From: Nocardioides pocheonensis
GTDB lineage: Bacteria > Actinomycetota > Actinomycetes > Propionibacteriales > Nocardioidaceae
NCBI RefSeq assembly: GCF_003725535.1
Contig: NZ_RJSF01000040.1
Location: 649,477 to 713,476, forward strand
DNA: 64,000 nucleotides
Direction of reading: 5' to 3'
Positions 1 to 8,008 of this stretch are shown in pieces (position 1 is the first letter of the stretch; each line of letters begins with the position of its first letter). The position numbers were made by a program, and so were the translations under genes. The notes below the pieces were generated by a model. The model was not told where the DNA came from and searched no databases. It saw nothing but the letters and a program-made list of their open reading frames with translations.

Positions 1-276
1 GGCGTACCGGGCGTAGAGGCCACCGACCCCCAGGATCGTCAACGACACCGCGCCCGCGCAGAAGAGCGGGCCGATCGCATTTCCTGGCCGCTGCCACACG
101 ACCAGCGCCCCGACCACCGCGAACGCGACGGCGCTCAGGCCCATCAGCGCGTCGCCGAGATGCCCCCCGGCGGCGCCGAGCACGACGGCGAGCAGCCATG
201 AGGCGGCCGTGACGGCGACGGCTGACGCCGCCGCCGTCCGGCCGACTCGTTGCATGTCACGTTGTCTCTGTGCCAC
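1..276 (-). CDS. Sensor-kinase-like membrane protein, N-terminal part (runs off window)
   Basis: This leftward gene is cut by the window edge, leaving about 92 N-terminal residues. The GTG start at 276-274 is chosen because AGGAG lies 7 nt upstream (positions 284-288); an in-frame ATG at 255 lacks a comparable site. The product begins with basic residues and then three hydrophobic segments, with a WQRPGNAIGPL stretch between two of them. A (W)xRPxNPIGxL motif between membrane helices is typical of the 7-TM sensory half of actinobacterial histidine kinases, which is the basis for the name. The kinase domain is not visible. It lies 77 bp after a small membrane protein on the same strand and may share its transcript. 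Confidence 0.55.
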   Translation of the reverse strand, partial: MAQRQRDMQRVGRTAAASAVAVTAASWLLAVVLGAAGGHLGDALMGLSAVAFAVVGALVVWQRPGNAIGPLFCAGAVSLTILGVGGLYARYA

Positions 277-353
277 CGGTCATCTCCTGCATGCCGTCGC
301 CCACAGTGTCGCCGCCGCGACGGCTCCAGTCCCGCGGATTGGGGAACTCCCGC

Positions 354-830
354 TCAGTGCAGGAGATTGCCGGCAACCGTGACGAGGATCGACGCACCCG
401 CCGCGAACAACCCGAGGATGCGAGCCGCGGAGAATGCCCGGGAGTGCTGTGCGCTCTCCGATCCCGCGCGGCCGACCAGCGCTGCGGCGCCCCCCACGAT
501 CAGCGGTAGGCCGCTCCAGAAGACGGCCAGTCCCAGCACGGAAGCCGCGGCCAGGCCCACCGCCCAGTGGCGGCCGCCCGCCGTACCCGCACCGACCGCA
601 CGGAGGGCTCGCGGGGCCAGCACTCCGAAGGTCACGATCGTCGTCAACGCCGCCATCACCAGGACGAACGGCATCCCCGACTTCTGGGAGTCCGGCGCCT
701 GCGAGTCACCGTAGGTGCCGTAGACGACCAACGCCATCGCGAGGACACCTGCCACCACGCCTACGCGGGCCGCACGTGCGCGGCCGCCGTTCCCGCCGAT
801 CCGATCCCGTTCCACCACTGTCTGTGCCAT
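354..830 (-). CDS. Small four-helix membrane protein of unknown function
   Basis: A 158-residue protein. The ATG at 830 is chosen because AGGAG sits 5-6 nt upstream and the sequence before it does not look coding. After a charged N-terminus of about 20 residues there are four hydrophobic segments (roughly 22-38, 50-68, 83-105 and 135-157), so it is an integral membrane protein. A short loop with a YGTYGDSQAPDSQKSG stretch follows the first helix and would be exposed outside. I do not recognise the family. It precedes the sensor-kinase-like gene by 77 bp on the same strand, so it could be a partner or sensory accessory; that is inference from position only. Confidence 0.6.
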   Translation of the reverse strand: MAQTVVERDRIGGNGGRARAARVGVVAGVLAMALVVYGTYGDSQAPDSQKSGMPFVLVMAALTTIVTFGVLAPRALRAVGAGTAGGRHWAVGLAAASVLGLAVFWSGLPLIVGGAAALVGRAGSESAQHSRAFSAARILGLFAAGASILVTVAGNLLH

Positions 831-1181
831 GACCACTCCTTGGACGATTGAGCTGACGGAACGACGGTGCCGCCAGGGCTGTCCCACTGTCATGAGACCC
901 GTGTCCCGTTCGCGTCGGGATCTCTGTCGAGTGAGCCGCCACGAGGCACGGGCACCGTCAACAGCAGCTCGCGACGTACCGGGCGAGCTGGACCCAGCCC
1001 GTACGAAGATCCGGGATTCACGGTGGGCCGCGTCACGGGCTCTTGAAGACATAGGCGGCGGAAAGTTGCACTCGGCGAGCCGACGTTTGAGGGGGATATC
1101 CGAGGGACCCGCATCCCCACAACAGCGATCAAGGTCCCGCGTGGCTTGTGTCTACAGGTCGGGAGCTGCGCGGCACGTAAG
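831..1181. other. Intergenic region, 351 bp
   Basis: No convincing gene. The region separates the leftward small membrane protein from the 3' end of the leftward EAL gene. It holds a TCCCG...CGGGA inverted repeat near 904-920. No clear promoter could be assigned. Confidence 0.5.
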
Positions 1182-2369
1182 CTAGGGCAAGTCGATGGCG
1201 AGGTTCTCGAGCAGGCGTGCAGTCGCGAGGGCGGGTAGGGGCCGGCCGAGATGGAAGCCTTGACCGATGTGGACGCCGAGCTCGCGGAGGAGCATTGCCT
1301 GGTCTTCGGTTTCGATTCCTTCGGCGACGATTTCTACGTCGAGGTCGATGAGTAGCCGTGTGACGCCTGCCAGGACGTCGTGTGCGCGGTTGTTGGTGGT
1401 GGCTCGCAGCAGAAGGCTGCGGTCGAGCTTGATGGTGTCGACTTCGAAGCGGTTGAGGTAGCCCAGGGAGGCGTGGCCCGCGCCGAAGTCGTCGATCGCG
1501 ATTCGCACGCCGAGTGAGCGCAGCTGGTGGATCTGTTCGACGGCGTCGCCGATGTTGTCGATGAGCGCGGATTCGGTGAGTTCGAGCTCGAGGGCATGTG
1601 TTGGCAGGCCTGAATGGTCAAGAGCCGCGGCGACGTCGTGGATGAGGTTGCCTTCTTTAAAGCAGGTCGCGGAGACGTTCACCGAGAGCCGTAGCGGCCG
1701 GTCGAGCCCGGTGCGCCAGCGCTGTGCCTGTGCGGTGGCGGTTCGGAGAACGTGCTGGTCCAGGGCTCTGATGGCCCCGGTGCGCTCGGCCGGGGGAATG
1801 AACTCGTCAGGGGACAGGCCGCCTCGTCGCGACTTTTCCCAGCGTGCGAGGGCTTCGAGGCCGATGATCTGCTGGTCCCGGAGCTGGTAGAGCGGTTGGT
1901 AGTGGACTTCGATCTGGCTGCGCTGGAGCGCCTGTAACAGGCGGATCGAGGTCAGTGAGTCCTGCATGGTCGAGCGGAGCGGTTCGGGTCGTCCCCGGAT
2001 CAGGAAGGCGAGGACGGCTCCGATGACGACGAACATCACCAGCCGCAGCAGCCAGACCTGGGGGGCCTGCTGGACGCCTGCGGACACCTCGGCGGGAAGC
2101 GCGGGCCCGGCGAGCAGCCCCGCCGTCACCGCCGTGGCCAGCACGACCGGCCATTTGAAGCGAACGGCGGCCAAGACGATCGGCAGGTAGAACAGGTGGG
2201 GTGCCGCGGTGTGCGAGCCGCCCGCGGCATAGTTGGCCGCCCATGCCCCGCCCAGACCCGCCGCGGTGGCAACCATTGCGAAGATCCCACCCGCGCCGGT
2301 GTAGGCGATGACGAGGGTCCGAATTGCCAGGTCGCCGCGACGAGTGGCCCGCTCGAAAGCCGTGGTCAA
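1182..2369 (-). CDS. Membrane EAL-domain c-di-GMP phosphodiesterase
   Basis: Predicted to hydrolyse cyclic di-GMP to pGpG at the membrane. The N-terminal 130 residues carry about four hydrophobic segments; the rest is a complete EAL domain without GGDEF. Catalytic and metal-binding motifs are all present in order: EALAR, SVNVSA, ELTES, IDDFGAG, IKLDRS and AEGIET, ending with GQGFHLGRPL (usually QGYxxxRP). It is therefore probably active. I chose the TTG at 2369 because GGAGAGGACC lies directly upstream. A GTG at 2495 would add 42 residues that look non-coding and precede the first helix. No diguanylate cyclase lies nearby, so the signal it serves is not evident. Confidence 0.85.
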   Translation of the reverse strand: MTTAFERATRRGDLAIRTLVIAYTGAGGIFAMVATAAGLGGAWAANYAAGGSHTAAPHLFYLPIVLAAVRFKWPVVLATAVTAGLLAGPALPAEVSAGVQQAPQVWLLRLVMFVVIGAVLAFLIRGRPEPLRSTMQDSLTSIRLLQALQRSQIEVHYQPLYQLRDQQIIGLEALARWEKSRRGGLSPDEFIPPAERTGAIRALDQHVLRTATAQAQRWRTGLDRPLRLSVNVSATCFKEGNLIHDVAAALDHSGLPTHALELELTESALIDNIGDAVEQIHQLRSLGVRIAIDDFGAGHASLGYLNRFEVDTIKLDRSLLLRATTNNRAHDVLAGVTRLLIDLDVEIVAEGIETEDQAMLLRELGVHIGQGFHLGRPLPALATARLLENLAIDLP

Positions 2370-2856
2370 GGTCCTCTCCCGAGAGGGCTCGCAGTTCGCT
2401 TTCCGTCCGGCTAGTGCCGCTGCAACTGTAGACGCTGACCGGCCACCAAGCGGCGCAACGCTTCGAATGCCCATTGGACGTCGCGTCACCGCCACCGAGA
2501 TTCTCGAAGTGATGGCCAGTCCGGTCCTGCGGCGCGGGCTGGCGACCTGAACCTTGCACCTGCAGGGCTTCTGATCACGATGGCCTGATGCCGTTGCCGT
2601 CGGTGCTGCACACGATCAGGCGACAGTCAGAAGCGATGTTCTGGGTGGTTCTCGCCCTGCACCCTGACGTCTTTGAACGTTCGCGGCCAGGCGCACCTGG
2701 CTCTGTTCAACCGGGCGCGCGCACATCCTGGTGTTCGGCGGATTCCGAGGGAAGCGTGCAGTGCCGACACACACGAGTCCTCTCCTACTTTGCGGGACTA
2801 CCTCTTCACTGCTCGTCCTGGGCGTCCCGAGGGGGACCGAGGCAGCAAGGAGGATG
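2370..2856. other. Intergenic region, about 490 bp
   Basis: No gene that I can support. The open frames here are on the plus strand opposite the SsgA-like gene and have no ribosome binding site or recognisable protein. A CCTGAT ... ATCAGG inverted pair lies near 2583-2618. The first 126 bp could be coding if the EAL gene starts at 2495. Confidence 0.45.
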
Positions 2857-3285
2857 TCAGTTCGTGACGGCGCCGATCGTCGGGAAGACCTGCGTGAGCC
2901 AGCCGTCGATGTCGAGCAGCTCGGCGCCTTCGGGGACGCTGGCGAGGGAGGCGGAGACGAACTCGTGGACGGCCCGGGAGGGGAACTGCAGGAGCGTGAC
3001 ACCGGCAACCGACTGCAGCTCGACGATCACCACGGCAGCGCCAGTGTTGTCCAGGCACGGCCAGACGTGGACGTCGCCATCGCCCGTGGGCTCGAACTGC
3101 CCATTGAGGATCAGCTCGCGGGCGAAGGTCCAGCGCACCGGCCCGACGATCGACGCGACCAGCATGGACACAGCCAACGGGTCGGCCGGGTCGTAGTGGA
3201 ACTCCGCCGGCAGGACAACGACGACGTCGCTCTCGCTCTGCGCGATCTGGACCGCAGTTGTGGTGGTGGTGAGGTCGCCGTTCAT
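2857..3285 (-). CDS. SsgA-like (SALP) cell-division/sporulation regulator
   Basis: A 142-residue protein of the SsgA family (about 135-145 aa), which in Streptomyces guides FtsZ placement and septum or spore-wall maturation. Family hallmarks are visible: a PAEFHYDPADPLAV stretch near residue 40, a WTFARELI...G segment, GDVHVWPC, then a SRAVHEFV helix and a VPEG...LDID C-terminal part. Start chosen at the ATG at 3285, preceded by GGGGGC; an upstream in-frame start at 3354 would add 23 residues with no family match. It lies about 170 bp after a DUF6221 gene on the same strand, and two TGGTCTAG-containing repeats lie 84-117 bp upstream of the start. Confidence 0.85.
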   Translation of the reverse strand: MNGDLTTTTTAVQIAQSESDVVVVLPAEFHYDPADPLAVSMLVASIVGPVRWTFARELILNGQFEPTGDGDVHVWPCLDNTGAAVVIVELQSVAGVTLLQFPSRAVHEFVSASLASVPEGAELLDIDGWLTQVFPTIGAVTN

Positions 3286-3368
3286 GTGTTGCCCCCGAGT
3301 ATTGGGGCCCGCTGTGGGCCGGTCGGGGAGGAAACGGTCGTCGGGTCCACCCATGACCCAGAAACCGC

Positions 3369-3402
3369 AACTGGTCTAGTTTGAATGCGAACTGGTCTAG
3401 TT
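3369..3402 (-). promoter_or_regulatory. Two 13-bp repeats resembling GntR/DasR-type operator
   Basis: AACTGGTCTAGTT occurs at 3369-3381 and again at 3390-3402, 21 bp apart (two helical turns). Each copy is nearly palindromic (AACT...AGTT). The core TGGTCTAG is the left half of the DasR-responsive element (AGTGGTCTAGACCACT) and of other GntR/HutC operators. They lie upstream of the leftward SsgA-like gene. The regulator is not encoded in the window. Confidence 0.5.
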
Positions 3403-3455
3403 CACCGGGCAACACGCGTGAAGCCGCTGCACAAGGGGTCGCGAACGCGCGGAGG

Positions 3456-3860
3456 TCACCGATTCTCTGGGGAAGGCTTTCGCCTGAGCAGCTTCCCCGG
3501 GCGCCACTCGGGCCGGTAGTCCCGATGGTGCGACCACTCGGTGGCCACCACACGCAGGGTGTAGCAGGGCCAGACTGCCGGGTTCCCTTCGTCGTCGCGA
3601 CAGGTCTGGCAGGTCGATGCCAGGAGTTCCGGCTCCCTGCCAGGGACCCGGTGGAAGAGCGGCCCCACGTTGCGGTGCGCGTTGACCAGTAGGCGGGTCG
3701 CGATGCAACCCGCTTCCACTCGCCATGGGCTCCAGATGTCATAGCGGCTCGCCTCCGGACCGGAGGCCCAGGAGTCGGCGAGGTCGCCGGCTTCCAGCGC
3801 ACGCTGTGCCATCAACTCTTCCTCTTGGACCCGAGCCAGGATGAAATCTCTGATCGCCAT
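3456..3860 (-). CDS. DUF6221 family protein
   Basis: A 134-residue protein starting at the ATG at 3860 with GGGAG upstream. It has the DUF6221 pattern common in actinomycete accessory regions and phages: an N-terminal FILARVQEEELMAQRAL helix, a W-rich centre (SPWRVEAGC), a stretch around residue 60 mentioning LLVNAHR, a CxxC pair (TCQTC), a PCYTLRVVA segment and a C-terminal HRDYRPEWRP motif. The family has no assigned biochemical role. The CxxC plus histidines could bind zinc (inference). The SsgA-like gene follows on the same strand. Confidence 0.75.
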   Translation of the reverse strand: MAIRDFILARVQEEELMAQRALEAGDLADSWASGPEASRYDIWSPWRVEAGCIATRLLVNAHRNVGPLFHRVPGREPELLASTCQTCRDDEGNPAVWPCYTLRVVATEWSHHRDYRPEWRPGKLLRRKPSPENR

Positions 3861-4151
3861 GTCGAACTCCCGAGGTCGAGGGGTGCAACCCGACTGTGTT
3901 GCCGCGTCGGCGGGTCACGCCGAAGCAGGTAAACCTGACGATCATCCCGCGCCGACACATCTGTCAACTACGGCCACACGGACCCCATCGACCCCACGGC
4001 GGATCCGGGACGGCCCTGCCGGGGCTACCGCCCACGTCCAGAGCGACCGACGTTGCGCCCGTGCGGAATCACCAGCGGGCACAGGCGGCGATATGACGCA
4101 GGTTCCGACACCGCCAATCTGTGCGCGTCTAGGCACGGCGGCTCATCTCTT

Positions 4152-4709
4152 TCAGTTTGGGCAAGCCGGGACTCTCGGGTCGACCCGAGTGGTCCCATTC
4201 GGGTCTCCCAACGTGTCACCGTTGGCAAAGGTGTCACTCACGGCAAACAACCCGTCCCACGTACCTCCGACGATGAGGTAGAACGCCGTCACGCTGGCCA
4301 TCGCCGACTGATTGTCGGCGACACACCCGACCGGCACGCGCGTCCCGAAAGGGATGCTGTCCGGTATGCCCTTCGGCACAGCGTCACCGCCGGGATTGGA
4401 GAAGACAGGACTGCCTCGATGGCTTCCGGCAATCTCCTCATAGGTCGGCCCTGACCAGGGTGAGCTGGTTGGACCCCCGTTCTCCCCACCCGGAGGGCCC
4501 GCTTCGGAACCTGCCTCGTTGCTGCTCGAAGATGCAAACGCACCGACGATCAGTACAACAACCGCGCCTGCAAGACCACCGATCGCCGTGAGCGTAGCGA
4601 CTCGCTTCCTGATGCGCTTCTCGAAGAGTTTGCTGCTGGTGATTATCGCGCCGATCGCTATTCCCGCGACACCTACCAAGGCGGCAACGATGACCGCGAT
4701 CGTATCCAC
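4152..4709 (-). CDS. Membrane-anchored protein with secreted C-terminal domain
   Basis: A 185-residue protein with two hydrophobic helices (about 3-24 and 40-60), a low-complexity Ser/Gly/Glu/Pro linker (about 60-90), then a compact domain with two cysteines that ends VDPRVPACPN. This last part resembles the SH3-like domain seen at the end of many actinobacterial secreted proteins that finish in VDPxVPxC; the match is recalled from the family pattern and is not certain. The start at 4709 is a GTG in a poor ribosome-binding context. The gene is convergent to none and divergent from the unknown gene that starts near 4892-4934. Confidence 0.6.
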   Translation of the reverse strand: MDTIAVIVAALVGVAGIAIGAIITSSKLFEKRIRKRVATLTAIGGLAGAVVVLIVGAFASSSSNEAGSEAGPPGGENGGPTSSPWSGPTYEEIAGSHRGSPVFSNPGGDAVPKGIPDSIPFGTRVPVGCVADNQSAMASVTAFYLIVGGTWDGLFAVSDTFANGDTLGDPNGTTRVDPRVPACPN

Positions 4710-4891
4710 CTGGTCATTGTTGGGTCGGGCGCTCGTGAGCTGTGATCATCGACCACTCCTCGGGACAGTCCGGACCATGTGTCCGGCCAGCCAGGTGGCC
4801 ATGACACGCTGGTGACGAAGTGACGTAGGACGACCGGTGCGGGCTTCGATCAGAACGACGCTCCATAGGCTGGCAGCATCCTTGGCGCCGG

Positions 4892-5593
4892 ATGCGACCG
4901 CAACTGAGCACCGGCATGAATAGTGTTGGAGCCGTGAGCGGTCTGGTGCTGAAGCCGAACGGCGATCCATTTGGTGCGGTCACGATGGCCCAGGACTACT
5001 TCTGGCTACCCGCCAACACGCCGTACGGGAACATGTCGCTCAAACTCATGAAGATTGGTCAACGGATCGGCCACGCGAACCTCCGGTTGGAGGAGAGCTA
5101 TGAGCATTGGCACCAGTTCGTCACGATGAACGTGCCGCCGATGATGGACCATGGCACACGGCACTACTTCGCGAGCGAGGAAGCGGTCTTCATGCTGCGC
5201 CGCGCAGCCGACGAGATGGTCGCGCTCCTGTGGTTCTTAACCGCTCGGCTCGAGCTCGGCGAATATCCCGCGGTCATGAAGGTTGATTCGATCTACTCTG
5301 CGCTCGAACTCAGCTGGCCGCTAATCGACGCGCATCAAGCGCTCTTGACCACGCTGAACGAGGTGACGAACGCGCACAAGCATTCGTTCGTACAGTCCGA
5401 CCTGAACGTCTTCGGCGCAGACGAACCGTGTGTCGCTGCTCTTGCATTCACACGGAACAAGCTCGCGGGGAGACTGAAGTTCTACAACGTTTCGTTGGCC
5501 GGTCTGGCTCGGGACTTCAGCCTCTTCGTTGCGGACGTATTCAGCCGCCTTCAAGAGATTGGGGGAGAACTCTCCGCGGCTGGTGCGACCTAG
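4892..5593 (+). CDS. Hypothetical protein
   Basis: A protein of 219-233 residues depending on the start. Candidates are ATG 4892, ATG 4916, GTG 4934 (preceded by TTGGAG) and ATG 4985; I cannot decide between them, though the segment from residue about 32 (MAQDYFWLPANTP) looks clearly coding. It is rich in helices, with a HWHQFVTMNVPP stretch, a central AADEMVALLWFLTARLE helix and HxHxF-like NAHKHSF. No signal peptide or membrane segment. I recognise no family. GC is lower than in the flanking backbone, which fits an acquired gene. It converges on the ImmA/IrrE operon. Confidence 0.6.
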   Translation: MRPQLSTGMNSVGAVSGLVLKPNGDPFGAVTMAQDYFWLPANTPYGNMSLKLMKIGQRIGHANLRLEESYEHWHQFVTMNVPPMMDHGTRHYFASEEAVFMLRRAADEMVALLWFLTARLELGEYPAVMKVDSIYSALELSWPLIDAHQALLTTLNEVTNAHKHSFVQSDLNVFGADEPCVAALAFTRNKLAGRLKFYNVSLAGLARDFSLFVADVFSRLQEIGGELSAAGAT

Positions 5594-5703
5594 TGCACCA
5601 GGCCCGGTCTGCGCTTTGCTATGTCGCGACCATCAAGTCATGTCTGCAGAACCTGCGCCGGCAGGCGGCGAAATGACGCGGGCTCTGAACTGAGACTGAG
5701 TCG

Positions 5704-6810
5704 CTAGGCGCAGTCGACGCAATGGGTGGCGTCGTCGTCCTCGTAGAGGTGGTTGGGCTGCATGAGGTTGCAGCCTTCGCAGATGCGTTCCTTGACATGG
5801 CTCGCCGTACAGCCGCACGTGTTGCAGACCTGGCACTGAGGTTTGCCGCAGAGCTCGTGGATGGGGGTCCATGGCTGGATGGGTTCGCCGCACTCGGCGT
5901 TGGGGCACTCGCGGCCCGAGGCGCGCGGGCCGGTGTCGTACTTGGGGAGAGTGAAGGTGTCTGCCCAGGGAGGCTTCTCGGTAACGGCGACGATGACCAG
6001 GTAGCCGTTGCCGATGTCGGCGGCCTGGGCGTACATGGATGAGCTTCTGATGCCGTCGCGGTACTCGAAGGTTGTGTCGTCGTCGGTGATGCGGAAGTTG
6101 TGGCTGCCCTCGGATAGGCGTCGGCGGGCCTTCTTCACGATTTCGCAGGCCGACTGGTTGGAGCCTCGGCGCGGGGGTGGGACTCCGTGGGCGGGGGCGA
6201 TCTGGACGACGTCTTCGTCGTCGAGGAGGACGACCATGCCCGGGACGGTGAGGTTTTCACTTGCGCGGACGCAGATTGCTTGTCGGGATGCGGAGGTGCG
6301 TTGAGCGAGAGTGACGATGTCGCCGGCGGTGGGCGTTCCAGTTCCGAGGGTGGACGTTGCCGTCTCGGCGGGGATGAGGAGGGCTGCGGAGAACCGTTCG
6401 CAGATGCGGTCTTCGACGGCGAAGGTGAGGTCGAGCGGGAGGTCAGCGAGTTCGTCGGCGATCTCGGGGGTGGTGCGTTGGATGTGGTGGCCGAGTTCGT
6501 GAAGGGCTGTGAACGCGTCTCGGCGGGGGTTGCCGGATTCGGCTACGGCGATGATGGCGCGCACGGTGTTGGTGGGGTCGTAGTAGGTGCCGGCGACACT
6601 GCACTCTTTGCCGAGGGTTGCTGACGGTTGAACGTTGATGGCTGGTTGGAGCCGGCGCACGATGACGTCGTCCCAGTTCCCCAGCTCCGTCAGTGGGTCG
6701 GTTTCGAGCCCGTGGCGGTCGAGGGTGCCGTCGTCGATGAGCTCGTGGAGTGCGTCGAGCGCGATGGGGACCAAGCGGTTGATGAGGTCCCATGGCATGG
6801 GGGTGGCCAT
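5704..6810 (-). CDS. ImmA/IrrE-family metallopeptidase with cysteine-rich tail
   Basis: A 368-residue protein. The ImmA/IrrE zinc protease core is clear: HELGHH (HExxH, residues about 104-108) followed 30 residues later by EDRICERFSAALLIP, whose Glu is the third zinc ligand and whose last part is the family signature. ImmA cleaves or releases the XRE repressor ImmR; IrrE acts on DdrO. From about residue 299 to the end there are 11 cysteines arranged as CxxxxC, CxxxxCxxCxxCxC, CxxC and CxxC, so two or three zinc fingers are likely; this tail is unusual for the family. Its ATG overlaps the stop of the upstream XRE-like gene (TAATG), indicating translational coupling and a shared function. Confidence 0.87.
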   Translation of the reverse strand: MATPMPWDLINRLVPIALDALHELIDDGTLDRHGLETDPLTELGNWDDVIVRRLQPAINVQPSATLGKECSVAGTYYDPTNTVRAIIAVAESGNPRRDAFTALHELGHHIQRTTPEIADELADLPLDLTFAVEDRICERFSAALLIPAETATSTLGTGTPTAGDIVTLAQRTSASRQAICVRASENLTVPGMVVLLDDEDVVQIAPAHGVPPPRRGSNQSACEIVKKARRRLSEGSHNFRITDDDTTFEYRDGIRSSSMYAQAADIGNGYLVIVAVTEKPPWADTFTLPKYDTGPRASGRECPNAECGEPIQPWTPIHELCGKPQCQVCNTCGCTASHVKERICEGCNLMQPNHLYEDDDATHCVDCA

Positions 6811-7757
6811 TACTCGGCCTGGGGTAGGTGCGTGTCGAGGTATTGGTTGATGCGTTGACGCCACTGGTCGAGTCCGTTGTCGTCGGTTCGTCCTGTGGCG
6901 CGGGCGGCTGCTGCGTAGGCTCCGTAGGCGCATTCGCGTCGGGTGGTTGTTTCGTCTGCTCCGGTTGCGTTCGCGTACTTGGTGATGCGGGCGCGAACGG
7001 CCGGGGTGTTGAAAAGGTGGATGACGGCGGGTGGGAGCTTTGAGGCGGCTGCGACGAGTTCTTCGGCCGAATGCCCGGTGAGGGGTGCGAGCTTGGTCGC
7101 CTCGTCGGGTTGAAGGGGACGTTGTCCGCGTTTGATTTGCAGTGCGTCGGCCGGCGATAGGTCGAGCGCTTCTGACACCTGGTTGTTCTTCACGTTTGCG
7201 AGTAGCTGAGTGATGTTGCCACCCGTTTCGGGAACCCAGGTCGCGAAGGTGAGGGCCTTGAGGTCGTCGATGACGCTTGCGCGCATGACACCGTCATTGG
7301 TCCGTTTGGTCGGAGAGGATTGGTAGTGAAGGAGCTCGTCCGGGACGAGTGTCCGCTCCGGTGACGGCGTCCGGATATTCCCCAGATGTGCGTCGAGTGT
7401 CGCGAGGGGAATGGTGTGTGCGGCGTCGAGCCAGAGGACCGCAGGTGTCCCGATGGTCGTTCCGGACGCTGGGGTCACCGTTGCCGTGGAGTCGGCGAGG
7501 TCGGGGTCGAAGGTGACTGCTGCGACTCGAACGTGGTCGTCGTCTGGATTGGTGATGATAATGACGGCGAGTGCAGTCATCTCCCACCGTGCTCGCCAGA
7601 TCTGGTCGGGCGCAGGTTCGGGCAGTTCTGCGGCTTCATCAGGGAACATGGGCGCGTCCATGGCCCGGGCGGCGAGTAGGCGTGCGCGGACAGAGTCGGC
7701 TGCCGTTGCGAAGTTGAAGTGGTCACCGCCGTTCGGGGTGTGCTGTTCGTCGCCCAT
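6810..7757 (-). CDS. XRE-like regulator, partner of ImmA/IrrE peptidase
   Basis: A 315-residue protein; the ATG at 7757 follows a strong AAGGAGG site. Residues about 181-236 look like a divergent XRE helix-turn-helix: NITQLLANVKNNQVSEAL, then ALQIKRGQRPLQPDEATKLA and TGHSAEEL, matching the usual loop GxRxLxxEtxxkLa. The N-terminal 130 residues are predicted beta-rich and unassigned. The gene overlaps the ImmA/IrrE gene by one base. ImmA/IrrE proteases normally cut an XRE repressor encoded next door, so this is the probable substrate. Base composition is lower in GC than the backbone. The helix-turn-helix call is by eye and not certain. Confidence 0.62.
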   Translation of the reverse strand: MGDEQHTPNGGDHFNFATAADSVRARLLAARAMDAPMFPDEAAELPEPAPDQIWRARWEMTALAVIIITNPDDDHVRVAAVTFDPDLADSTATVTPASGTTIGTPAVLWLDAAHTIPLATLDAHLGNIRTPSPERTLVPDELLHYQSSPTKRTNDGVMRASVIDDLKALTFATWVPETGGNITQLLANVKNNQVSEALDLSPADALQIKRGQRPLQPDEATKLAPLTGHSAEELVAAASKLPPAVIHLFNTPAVRARITKYANATGADETTTRRECAYGAYAAAARATGRTDDNGLDQWRQRINQYLDTHLPQAE

Positions 7758-7759
7758 AG

Positions 7760-8008
7760 TTACCTCCTTCCCACGTTCATCATCGTTGAACCCGACCATG
7801 GGCGCAGCGACAGGGCACCCATGTAAAGGTGGTGATGGCCGGGTGCTTCGATCTGGTCGCGGGTCTTTGGCGGCAGCGTTTCGCGCCTCTCAATGTGAAC
7901 TGACGAGTTATCTCGACCACGACTATGAATACGAGTACTGCTCGGAGCCGGGCGCGTCATTGGTGTGGTGAATGTTGTGACGACCGTCGGCGTGGTTGTT
8001 GGGGTCAT
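7760..8008 (-). CDS. Small ORF between sigma-like and XRE-like genes
   Basis: An 82-codon frame whose ATG overlaps the stop of the sigma-like gene (ATGA) and whose TAA lies inside the ribosome-binding site of the XRE-like gene. That geometry suggests coupling along the operon, either as a real small protein or as a translated spacer. The predicted product is rich in Thr, Arg, Ser and Pro with a HHHLYMG stretch and looks poorly ordered. I recognise nothing. It may equally be chance. Confidence 0.3.
   Translation of the reverse strand: MTPTTTPTVVTTFTTPMTRPAPSSTRIHSRGRDNSSVHIERRETLPPKTRDQIEAPGHHHLYMGALSLRPWSGSTMMNVGRR

Noticed and set aside
2588-3384. Plus-strand open frames opposite the SsgA-like gene
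   Set aside because: No ribosome-binding site, Ser/Arg-rich shadow composition, and the minus strand encodes a recognised family.
4714-4983. Minus-strand 89-codon frame
   Set aside because: Composition is Arg/Ser/Pro-rich shadow type, and the interval fits better as the divergent promoter region of two better genes.
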